Position numbers and translations under genes: made by a program
Assembly: GCF_007991755.1 (NCBI RefSeq)
Contig: NZ_BJYY01000013.1
Coordinates: forward strand, 62,001-126,000
Source of the DNA: Cellulomonas aerilata
Lineage (GTDB): Bacteria > Actinomycetota > Actinomycetes > Actinomycetales > Cellulomonadaceae
Direction: 5' to 3'
DNA length: 64,000 nt
Notes under the pieces: model-generated
Told to the model about the DNA's origin: nothing
The model's input: the letters and a program-made list of their open reading frames with translations, nothing else
Database searches by the model: none
In this document: positions 35,268 to 42,532 of the stretch, piece after piece
How the letters are laid out: each line of letters starts with the position of its first letter
Numbering within the stretch: position 1 is the stretch's first letter

Positions 35268-36653
35268 ATGGACGACGACGTGTCAGATGACCCGGGCGTC
35301 GCCCCGGCGCGCGTCACCGAGACGGACCTGTCGACGGTGCGTTCGGAGGTCGCCGAGCTGCTGGCGGCGTTGGAGGCGGTGGCCGATGCCGCGGCCGCAC
35401 TGGCTCGCTCGGACGCCGGGGTGGACGGTCGTGAGGCGGCGGTGGTCGCCGCGGGGATCGCGGCCGCGACGAGCCGGCTGGGGGTGGTTCAGGCGGGGAT
35501 GCTGGCGGTGGTCGAGGCGGACGGGATCTGGTCGGTCGAGTCGCGGTCGCTGGTCCGGTGGGCCGCACGGCGGCTGGACGTGAGCGTCCACACCGCCCAG
35601 GCGCAGGTGCGCCTCGGCCGGACGCTGCGCGACGACCTGCCGCTGACCGCCGCCTCGGCAGCTGCGGGGGAGATCGGGGTGGAGCACGCGCACGTACTCG
35701 CAGCGCTGGCACCCACCACCGAACGCCGCCGCGCGGCACTGAGCAGCCCCGATGTCGAGTGCAACGAGGCGTGGCTGGTCCGGCAGGCCAAGCTCAACAC
35801 CGTCGACGACCTGCGCACCATCGTCCGGCACTGGGCCGCCGCAGCCGATACCGAAGCGGACGACCGCGGCTACGTGCAGGCGTGCGAACGCCAGCACCTG
35901 CAGGTCTCACCCACGATGGGCGGGTACCACGTGCAGGGGTTCCTCACCGTGGACGTCGGGCAGGCGTTGGTCACCGCGTTGGAGGCCGTCACTCCCGTCC
36001 CGGCCGCTGGGGACACCTCGACGGCCGATCAGCGGCGGGCGCAGGCGGTCGGCGTGCTGGCGAACCTGGTCCTGGACAAGGGCCTGGCCGGCGACGGGAG
36101 GGCGTCGCGGCCCCGCCTCAACGTGCTGGTGTCCTACGAGACGCTGCAGGACATCACCGAGCGGGCGATCGCGCGGCAGGACGGGCTCCCGTTGCTTGAG
36201 GCAAAGCCGGTATTGACGGCGAAAAGCGTGTCGCACGGTCCGCAGTTCGAGGACGGCACCCCGGTCCCGCGGATTCTGCTCGACCGGCTGGCGTGCGACG
36301 GCGAGCTCAACCGGGTGATATTCGGCCCGAAGTCCGAGATCCTCGACGTGGGCCGAGCGGAACGGACGTTCACCCGAGCGAGACGGAATGCGATCATCGC
36401 CCGGGACCGGCATTGCCGGTTCCCCGGGTGCAGCGCCCCACCGACCTTGTCCGAATGCCACCACGTCAAACACTGGGCACGAGATCACGGCAGCACCAGC
36501 GTGGACAACGGGATCCTGCTGTGCTGGCACCACCACGGGTACGTCCATGCGCGCGGGATCGAGATCCACCGACAGGGTGCCCGGTGGGTGTTCACCGACG
36601 CCGCCGGCCGCGAGCTGCCCGACCCGCACACCCACGACGACGGGGCGGCGTAG
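35268..36653 (+). CDS. DUF222-HNH endonuclease domain protein (13E12-repeat type)
   Basis: 461 residues from ATG 35268 (GGGAAGGGG nine bases upstream); the GTG at 35259 is too close to that site. The DUF222 region (~20-300) contains LVRWAARRLDVSVHTAQAQV and GVEHAHVLAAL. The C-terminal HNH domain shows RDRHCRFPGCSAPPTLSEC, CHHVKHWA and LCWHHHGYVHARG, with the zinc cysteines and catalytic histidines present. These proteins are multi-copy in actinobacteria and their function is unknown; some relate to mobile DNA. Codons such as GTA, TTG and AAA near 36200 look less GC-biased than the neighbours. Confidence 0.88.
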   Translation: MDDDVSDDPGVAPARVTETDLSTVRSEVAELLAALEAVADAAAALARSDAGVDGREAAVVAAGIAAATSRLGVVQAGMLAVVEADGIWSVESRSLVRWAARRLDVSVHTAQAQVRLGRTLRDDLPLTAASAAAGEIGVEHAHVLAALAPTTERRRAALSSPDVECNEAWLVRQAKLNTVDDLRTIVRHWAAAADTEADDRGYVQACERQHLQVSPTMGGYHVQGFLTVDVGQALVTALEAVTPVPAAGDTSTADQRRAQAVGVLANLVLDKGLAGDGRASRPRLNVLVSYETLQDITERAIARQDGLPLLEAKPVLTAKSVSHGPQFEDGTPVPRILLDRLACDGELNRVIFGPKSEILDVGRAERTFTRARRNAIIARDRHCRFPGCSAPPTLSECHHVKHWARDHGSTSVDNGILLCWHHHGYVHARGIEIHRQGARWVFTDAAGRELPDPHTHDDGAA

Positions 36654-36950
36654 TGGTCGGCCTGCGACGATCCCAGCTGCTCCGTACCCGCCGGCCTCGG
36701 CCGTGCCGGGACCCGGACCCGAGCCCGCACTCGGACGCCCTCAGCTCGCGCGCCCCCGACTCACCCTTACCCATGGTCGTCGCCTAGCACGCTGGATCGC
36801 TCGACGCGACGCGAGCACCCGGGCCTCCCGAACACCGACGGGGCCCCCGCGCGCCCAACGCGACCACCCGGGCTCCCGCCTCGCAGGCTCGGTCCGATCG
36901 CCGCGGGAAAGGGGTCGTCGGGCCGGCGTCCGCTTCGCCAGGATGAGGGC
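36654..36950. other. Intergenic region, about 300 bp
   Basis: Arginine/proline-coding GC-rich sequence with no supported gene. The end has CAGGAT six bases before the next ATG (36939-36944), a probable leaderless promoter. Confidence 0.5.
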
Positions 36951-38258
36951 ATGACGACTCCCCCCGCCGGTTACCGCTTCGTCGACGCCAAGGACCGGCA
37001 GGAGGAGTTCTTCGACGTCGACCGGATGGCGTTCGGCATGACGTCCGAGCCCGAGGTGGACGCCGTCGTCCCCGTGACGCTCGACTGGGACCGCACGCTC
37101 GCCGTGGAGGACGCGCGCGGCCGGTTCGCGGGCGTGCACGCGTCCTTCCCGTTCACGATGCCCGTCCCCGGCGCGGCGGTGCGCACCTCCGGGCTGACGT
37201 GGGTCGGCGTGCGCCCCGACCACCGCCGGCGCGGCCTGCTGCAGGCGATGATCTCGGCCCACTTCGAGCGCTCGCTGTCCCGCGGCGAGCCCGTCTCCGC
37301 CCTGTTCGCCGCCGAGGCCGGCATCTACGGCCGGTTCGGGTACGGGTCCGCCGCGGACGACGTGCGCCTGACCCTGGACCGCGGCGCCGCCCTGCGGGAC
37401 GTCGCCGGCTCGTCCGACCTGACCCTGCGCCTGGACCCGCTGGACCCGGCCGTGCACGGCGACGTCGTCGACGCCGTGCACCGCGAGGCCGGCCGGGGCC
37501 GCCCCGGCTGGATCACCCGGGACACCGAGGTGCTCCGGGCGCGTCACCTGGTCGACCCGCCCGCGTGGCGTCGCGGCGGCGAGCCGCTGCGGATCGTCAC
37601 CGTGAGCGCCCCGGCAGCGGACGCTGCCGGCGCGACCGGTACGCGGACGCCTGCGGGTGAGGGTGAGGTCCGCGGGTACGCGCTGTTCCGCCGCACCGAG
37701 CGCTGGGAGCACGGCAGGGCCGGCTCCACCGTCACCATCCGCGAGCTCGCGGCGGTGGACGCCGCCGCCGCGCACCGGCTGTGGTCGTTCCTGCTCGACC
37801 TGGACCTCACGGTCACCGTCGAGACGGCCATGCTGGCGGTGGACGACGCGCTGACCCACCTGCTCGTGGACCCCCGGTCGACGACGACCCGCCTGCAGGA
37901 CAACGTCTGGGTGCGCCTGCTGGACCTGCCCGCCGCCCTGTCGGCACGCCGTTACGCGGCGCCGCTCGACCTCGTGCTGGACGTCACCGACGACCGGCTG
38001 CCGGCGAACGCCGGGACCTGGCGCCTGCGCACCACGACGTCGGACGCCGGCGCGCACGTCGCCGAGGTGGAGCGCACGTCGGCCCCGGCCGATGTCTCGG
38101 TCGGCGTCCGCGAGCTGGGTGCGGCGTACCTGGGTGGACGCTCGCTCGCCGCGATGCAGCCCGCCGGGCTCGCGGTCGAGCACACCCCCGGGGCCCTGGT
38201 CGCCGCGACGGCCGCGTTCCGGTGGCCGCTCGCCCCGGTGTGCAGCTGGGGCTGGTGA
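36951..38258 (+). CDS. Eis-like GNAT N-acetyltransferase
   Basis: 435 residues from ATG 36951. The protein has the Eis-type architecture: a GNAT domain (LTWVGVRPDHRRRGLLQAMI with the RRRG acetyl-CoA motif; ALFAAEAGIYGRFGYG), a second GNAT-like region and a sterol-carrier-like C-terminal domain. The C-terminus ends CSWGW, matching the conserved aromatic C-terminus of Eis whose carboxylate acts in catalysis. Members acetylate amines, including aminoglycosides in mycobacteria. The natural substrate is unknown. CAGGAT lies six bases before the ATG, with no ribosome site, so probably leaderless. Confidence 0.88.
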   Translation: MTTPPAGYRFVDAKDRQEEFFDVDRMAFGMTSEPEVDAVVPVTLDWDRTLAVEDARGRFAGVHASFPFTMPVPGAAVRTSGLTWVGVRPDHRRRGLLQAMISAHFERSLSRGEPVSALFAAEAGIYGRFGYGSAADDVRLTLDRGAALRDVAGSSDLTLRLDPLDPAVHGDVVDAVHREAGRGRPGWITRDTEVLRARHLVDPPAWRRGGEPLRIVTVSAPAADAAGATGTRTPAGEGEVRGYALFRRTERWEHGRAGSTVTIRELAAVDAAAAHRLWSFLLDLDLTVTVETAMLAVDDALTHLLVDPRSTTTRLQDNVWVRLLDLPAALSARRYAAPLDLVLDVTDDRLPANAGTWRLRTTTSDAGAHVAEVERTSAPADVSVGVRELGAAYLGGRSLAAMQPAGLAVEHTPGALVAATAAFRWPLAPVCSWGW

Positions 38259-38277
38259 CCGCCGGAGGCGACCCGGC

Positions 38278-38727
38278 TCAGCGCGAGGCTTCGTACGCCG
38301 CCATCTGGTCGATCCGGCGCTGGTGACGCGGGTCGCCGGAGAACGGCTCGGCGAGGAACGCCTCGACGAGAGCGACGGCCTCGTCCGGCGAGTGCTGGCG
38401 CGCGCCGATCGACACCACGTTCGCGTCGTTGTGCGCCCGCGACAGCCGCGCGGTGTCCTCGTTCCACGCCAGCGCCGCCCGCACCCCGGTGACCTTGTTC
38501 GCCGCGATCTGCTCGCCGTTGCCGGACCCGCCCAGCACGATCCCCAGCGAGCCCGGCTCGGCCACCACGGCCTCGCCGGCCGCGAGGCAGAACGACGGGT
38601 AGTCGTCCTGCGGGTCCAGCTCGTGGGCCCCGTGGTCGACGACGTCGTGCCCGCCGGCTCGCAGGTGCTCCGCCAGGTGCTCCTTGAGCTCGTAGGCGGC
38701 GTGGTCGGCGGCGATGTGGATGCGCAT
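38278..38727 (-). CDS. rpiB: Ribose-5-phosphate isomerase B
   Basis: 149 residues from the ATG at 38727. It starts MRIHIAADHAAYELKEHL, with the phosphate-binding DHA motif, then DYPSFCLAAGEAV and GSGNGEQIAANKVTGVRAAL, typical of the RpiB/LacAB family. It interconverts ribose 5-phosphate and ribulose 5-phosphate. The catalytic cysteine of E. coli RpiB is not at its usual place; the Glu-bearing GSGNGEQ loop matches the mycobacterial RpiB class, where a glutamate does the catalysis. CAGGAT is six bases before the start. Confidence 0.95.
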   Translation of the reverse strand: MRIHIAADHAAYELKEHLAEHLRAGGHDVVDHGAHELDPQDDYPSFCLAAGEAVVAEPGSLGIVLGGSGNGEQIAANKVTGVRAALAWNEDTARLSRAHNDANVVSIGARQHSPDEAVALVEAFLAEPFSGDPRHQRRIDQMAAYEASR

Positions 38728-38926
38728 GCGCTCATCCTGCCGCACCACCGGCCACCTCCCCCGCTGACGCCCGCACAGGCCCGGCCGGGCCTGTGCGGGC
38801 CTGCCGCAGGTCCCGGGTCCGAACGTCGGGCGCCCCGGCACCGTCGCTGACCTGGTCGCCTAGGCTGACCGGCGGTGTGGCGTGAGCCACGGAGGTGCTA
38901 CAGCTGATGAACGGAGACCCACGCAC

Positions 38927-40957
38927 ATGGCCCGAAGCGGCATCGACACCGGCGCTCTCGACCCCGCGGTCCGCCCGCAGGACGACCTGTACCAGCACGT
39001 GAACGGGCGCTGGATCGCCCAGCACGAGATCCCGGCCGACCGGGCCATGGACGGCGCGTTCCGCGCGCTGCACGACCAGGCCGAGGAGCACGTCCGCGAG
39101 ATCGTCGAGGCAGCCGCCGCACAGGCCGCGGCCACCGGCACGACGACCGGCACGACCACCGGCACCCCCACCGGCACGGACGGCTCGCGCGGCGTCGAGG
39201 CGCAGATCGGTGCGCTCTACGCCAGCTTCATGGACACCGAGGCGGTCGAGAAGCGCGGCACCACCCCGCTCGCGCCCGACCTCGGCCTCATCGCGAACGC
39301 GACCACGCAGGCCGAGCTCACCGGTGCGCTCGGGGCGCTCCAGCGCAGCGGCGCCGTCAGCGCGCTGGGCTTCTGGGTCGACAACGACGCCAAGGACCCC
39401 AGCCGCTACGTCGTGCACCTGTACCAGTCCGGCCTCGGCCTGCCGGACGAGTCCTACTACCGCGAGGACCGCTACGCGGAGATCCGCGAGGCCTACCGGC
39501 CGCACATCGCCCGCATGCTGCGCCTGGGCGGCGCCGTCGAGGACGAGGCGCGGGCCGACGACGCCGCCGCGCGGGTGCTCGCTCTGGAGACGAAGCTGGC
39601 CGCCGGGCACTGGGACGTCGTCAAGGACCGCGACGCGGACCTGACCTACAACCCGATGACGCTCGCCGCGCTGGCGGAGCGGGCACCCGCCTTCGACTGG
39701 CGGTCGTGGGTGCTTGCGCTCGGTGGCCCGGAGGGAGCGATGGAGCACCTCGTCGTGCGCGAGCCGTCCTACGCGGAGACGTTCGCCGCGCTGTGGGCGT
39801 CGGAGCCGGTCGAGGACTGGAAGGCCTGGCTGGCGTACCACGTCGTCAGTGCCCGGGCGCCGTACCTGAGCGCCGAGCTCGTCGAGGCGAACTTCGACTT
39901 CTACGGGCGCACGCTGACCGGCGCCCAGGAGCTGCGGACGCGCTGGAAGCGCGGCGTCGCCCTCGTGCAGGGCGTCCTCGGCGAGGCGGTCGGCAAGGTG
40001 TACGTCGAGCGGCACTTCCCGCCGGCGCACAAGGAGCGCATGGCGCGCCTGGTCGAGACGCTCGTCGAGGCCTACCGCGAGTCCATCACCGCGCTGGACT
40101 GGATGGGCGAGGGCACCAAGGTGAAGGCGCTGGCCAAGCTCGACGCCTTCACGCCCAAGATCGGCTACCCGGTGAAGTGGCGCGACTACTCCGCGCTCAC
40201 CCTCGAGCCCGACGACCTGCTCGGCAACGTGCGGCGGGCATCGGCGTTCGAGCAGGACCGCGAGCTGGCGAAGATCGGCAAGCCGATCGACCGCGACGAG
40301 TGGTTCATGACGCCCCAGACCGTCAACGCGTACTACAACCCCGGGATGAACGAGATCGTCTTCCCGGCGGCCATCCTGCAGCCGCCGTTCTTCGACGCCG
40401 AGGCGGACGACGCCGCGAACTACGGCGGCATCGGTGCCGTGATCGGGCACGAGATCGGGCACGGGTTCGACGACCAGGGGTCCAAGTACGACGGCGACGG
40501 CCGCCTCGAGGACTGGTGGACCGCCGAGGACCGCGCCGAGTTCGAGACCCGGACCAAGGCCCTGATCGCCCAGTACGACGCCTTCGTGCCCGCCCAGCTC
40601 GACGGCGACCACCACGTCAACGGCGCCCTGACCATCGGGGAGAACATCGGCGACCTGGGTGGCCTGTCGATCGCGATCAAGGCGTACCGGATCGCCCTGG
40701 GGACACCGCTGGAGGACGCGCCGGTCATCGACGGCCTGACCGGCCTGCAGCGCGTGCTGATCGGCTGGGCGCAGGTGTGGCAGTCCAAGGGTCGCGACGA
40801 GGAGGTCCTGCGCCGGCTGGCCACGGACCCGCACTCGCCGAACGAGTTCCGGTGCAACGGGACGCTGCGCAACGTGGACGAGTTCTACACCGCCTTCGGC
40901 GTCGTGCCCGGGGACGGGCTCTACCTCGAGCCCGCGGAGCGCGTGCGCATCTGGTGA
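38927..40957 (+). CDS. M13 family zinc metallopeptidase (neprilysin-like)
   Basis: 676 residues from ATG 38927. The zinc site is VIGHEIGHGFDDQG (HEIGH at 508-512, catalytic E509). The third ligand is E572 in GENIGDLGGL, and NAYYNPGMNEIVFPA and the terminal PDSPNEFR-like region (PHSPNEFRCNG) are M13 hallmarks. There is no signal peptide, so it is probably cytoplasmic, as in mycobacterial Zmp1-type enzymes. A four-unit 12-bp repeat at 39134-39181 codes a Thr/Gly linker. A TAGGCT -10-like element near 38860 lies upstream. It cleaves peptides; targets unknown. Confidence 0.95.
   Translation: MARSGIDTGALDPAVRPQDDLYQHVNGRWIAQHEIPADRAMDGAFRALHDQAEEHVREIVEAAAAQAAATGTTTGTTTGTPTGTDGSRGVEAQIGALYASFMDTEAVEKRGTTPLAPDLGLIANATTQAELTGALGALQRSGAVSALGFWVDNDAKDPSRYVVHLYQSGLGLPDESYYREDRYAEIREAYRPHIARMLRLGGAVEDEARADDAAARVLALETKLAAGHWDVVKDRDADLTYNPMTLAALAERAPAFDWRSWVLALGGPEGAMEHLVVREPSYAETFAALWASEPVEDWKAWLAYHVVSARAPYLSAELVEANFDFYGRTLTGAQELRTRWKRGVALVQGVLGEAVGKVYVERHFPPAHKERMARLVETLVEAYRESITALDWMGEGTKVKALAKLDAFTPKIGYPVKWRDYSALTLEPDDLLGNVRRASAFEQDRELAKIGKPIDRDEWFMTPQTVNAYYNPGMNEIVFPAAILQPPFFDAEADDAANYGGIGAVIGHEIGHGFDDQGSKYDGDGRLEDWWTAEDRAEFETRTKALIAQYDAFVPAQLDGDHHVNGALTIGENIGDLGGLSIAIKAYRIALGTPLEDAPVIDGLTGLQRVLIGWAQVWQSKGRDEEVLRRLATDPHSPNEFRCNGTLRNVDEFYTAFGVVPGDGLYLEPAERVRIW
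39134..39181. repeat. Four imperfect 12-bp units in the M13 peptidase gene
   Basis: ACCGGCACGACG, with variants, is repeated four times, encoding a TGTT/TGTP-type linker of Thr and Gly near residue 70-85. Copy changes would keep the frame. Confidence 0.9.
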
Positions 40958-40963
40958 GCCCGC

Positions 40964-40996
40964 CGGCGCGCGGCGGGTCGGACCCGCCGCGCGCCG
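40964..40996 (+). terminator. Strong GC hairpin after the M13 peptidase gene
   Basis: A perfect 15-bp stem: CGGCGCGCGGCGGGT (40964-40978) pairs with ACCCGCCGCGCGCCG (40982-40996) around CGG. It starts seven bases after the stop codon. No U tract follows. Confidence 0.7.
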
Positions 40997-41056
40997 CGCC
41001 GCTCCGGGGGCGGTAGGACGACCCGGGGCGGCGCCGGCATGCCTCCGGGGGCCGGG

Positions 41057-41641
41057 TCAGAACAGCTGGTGCCCGGCGCGCGCCAGGGTGAAGCCGGCCG
41101 CCGACGGGTCGTGCCGGCACGTCGCACCGGACGTCGAGCTCGTGCACGTGAAGTCCCCGACCGTCGTGGACGCCCCGTACTCCAGCACCGGGGTGCCCGG
41201 CGCGGCAGCGCCGGGCAGGGCGCCCTGCACGCACGGGGTGGTGGCGCCCTCGGCGTTGACGGTGACGATCGGCCCGACCACCCCGGCGCAGCCCTCCTGG
41301 GTCGCCGGCTCGGCGGCGCTGTCGGCGATGGTGCAGGTCGCTGCGGACTCGCTGATCTCGCAGGCGATGTTGCCGCTGGGCAGCGCGAACGTGCCGGGGC
41401 CGGGCGCCTCGGTCGCCGGCGGCGTCCCGGACGGGGTCGGCCCCGGGGTGGCGGGGGCGCTCACGGACGGCGTGGCCTGCGCGCGGGGGGTGTCGCCCGG
41501 GCGGTCACCGCCGGAGAAGTAGGCCGCGAGCGCGACCGCGGCGGCCAGGACCAGGAGCACGTCCACCACGAGGAACACCGTCATCCCGGGCCCGAGGCGG
41601 CGCCGGCCCCCGCCCGGTCGAGGCGTGGTCGACTCGTCCAT
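41057..41641 (-). CDS. Membrane-anchored extracellular DUF6636-like domain protein
   Basis: 194 residues from the ATG at 41641. A short cytoplasmic Arg/Gly stretch, one membrane helix (MTVFLVVDVLLVLAAAVALAAYF) and a Pro/Thr/Ala linker lead to an outside domain. That domain has the pattern LPSGNIACEIS, ATCTIAD, TPCVQG, VLEYGASTTVGDFTCTSST, TCRH, GFTLARAGHQLF. Paired cysteines (about six) and the S-G-N-I-x-C and C-T-S-x-x-S-G-x-x-C pattern resemble DUF6636 proteins of actinobacteria. The function is unknown. Confidence 0.7.
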   Translation of the reverse strand: MDESTTPRPGGGRRRLGPGMTVFLVVDVLLVLAAAVALAAYFSGGDRPGDTPRAQATPSVSAPATPGPTPSGTPPATEAPGPGTFALPSGNIACEISESAATCTIADSAAEPATQEGCAGVVGPIVTVNAEGATTPCVQGALPGAAAPGTPVLEYGASTTVGDFTCTSSTSGATCRHDPSAAGFTLARAGHQLF

Positions 41642-41754
41642 CGGTCGTGGTCCTCCTGGTGCGTCGCCTGCTCTGCTGCCCGGACAGCCTCGCACGACCG
41701 GGGGGACCGGGCCACATCCGTGGCCGGTCCCCCCGGGCCGCGCCGGGACCGGGG

Positions 41755-42417
41755 TCAGTCGAAGACGGGACCCTGCGTGCGGGTGCGCTTCAGCTCGTAG
41801 AAGCCGGGCACCTGCGTCATGAGGTTCAGCCCGTCGAACAGGTTGGCGGCGTCCTGCCCGCGTGGGGTGGGCGTCACCACCGGGCCGAAGAAGCCCACGC
41901 CGTTGATCGCGACGACGGGCGTCCCGACGTCCTCGCCCACCTTGGCGATGCCCTCGGCGTGCGACGCACGCAGCAGCTCGTCGTGCGCGTCGGTGTCACC
42001 CGCGGCGGCGAGCTCCTCGGGCAGCCCGACCTCGGCGAGGGACTCGGCGATGATCGCGGCGGTGTCGCGGCGCCCACCGGGGTGCCGGCGCGTGCCCATC
42101 GCGTCGTACAGCGGCTTGATGACCTTCTCCCCGTGCTCCTGCGCGGCCGCGACGATGACGCGGACCGGCGCCCAGGCCTCGTCCATGCTGCGGCGGTACT
42201 GCTCGGGCAGGTCCCGGCCCTCGTTCAGCACCGACAGGCTCATCACGTGCCAGCGGACGTCGACGTCACGCAGCGCCTCGACCTCCTCGACCCACCGCGA
42301 CGTCATCCACGCCCACGGGCACGCCGGGTCGAACCACACGTCGAGCGTGGGGCGGCCCGCCGCGCCGTCGACGGCGGCGGTGTCGGACGTGGGATCGGTC
42401 GCGGGGACGGAGTTCAC
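41755..42417 (-). CDS. Mycothiol-dependent nitroreductase-family DsbA-like protein (Rv2466c type)
   Basis: 220 residues from GTG 42417 (GAGGAGCACC upstream). It follows Rv2466c closely: LDVWFDPACPWAWMTSRWVEE, RWHVMSLSVLNEGRDLPEQY, DEAWAPVRVIVAAAQEHG, GTPVVAINGVGFFGPVV, and the end YELKRTRTQGPVFD. In Rv2466c the redox motif is CPWC; here it is CPWA, so the resolving cysteine is absent and the enzyme would act as a monothiol with mycothiol. It is divergent from pepN. Confidence 0.88.
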   Translation of the reverse strand: MNSVPATDPTSDTAAVDGAAGRPTLDVWFDPACPWAWMTSRWVEEVEALRDVDVRWHVMSLSVLNEGRDLPEQYRRSMDEAWAPVRVIVAAAQEHGEKVIKPLYDAMGTRRHPGGRRDTAAIIAESLAEVGLPEELAAAGDTDAHDELLRASHAEGIAKVGEDVGTPVVAINGVGFFGPVVTPTPRGQDAANLFDGLNLMTQVPGFYELKRTRTQGPVFD

Positions 42418-42532
42418 GGTGCTCCTCGAGGGTCACGGCACGGACGGGTGGCCCGCCGGTTGTCGCCTGAGGCAACGACGATGCGCGTGCGATGATTCCG
42501 CGGCACCGACACCCTTGCGAAGGAGCACCGCC

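Noticed and set aside
38732-40834. Minus-strand frame of 700 codons opposite the M13 peptidase
   Set aside because: Shadow of the peptidase; no recognisable motif.
41819-42532. Long upstream extension of the pepN frame
   Set aside because: It lies antisense to the Rv2466c-like gene; GTG 42533 has a good ribosome site and a normal PepN N-terminus.
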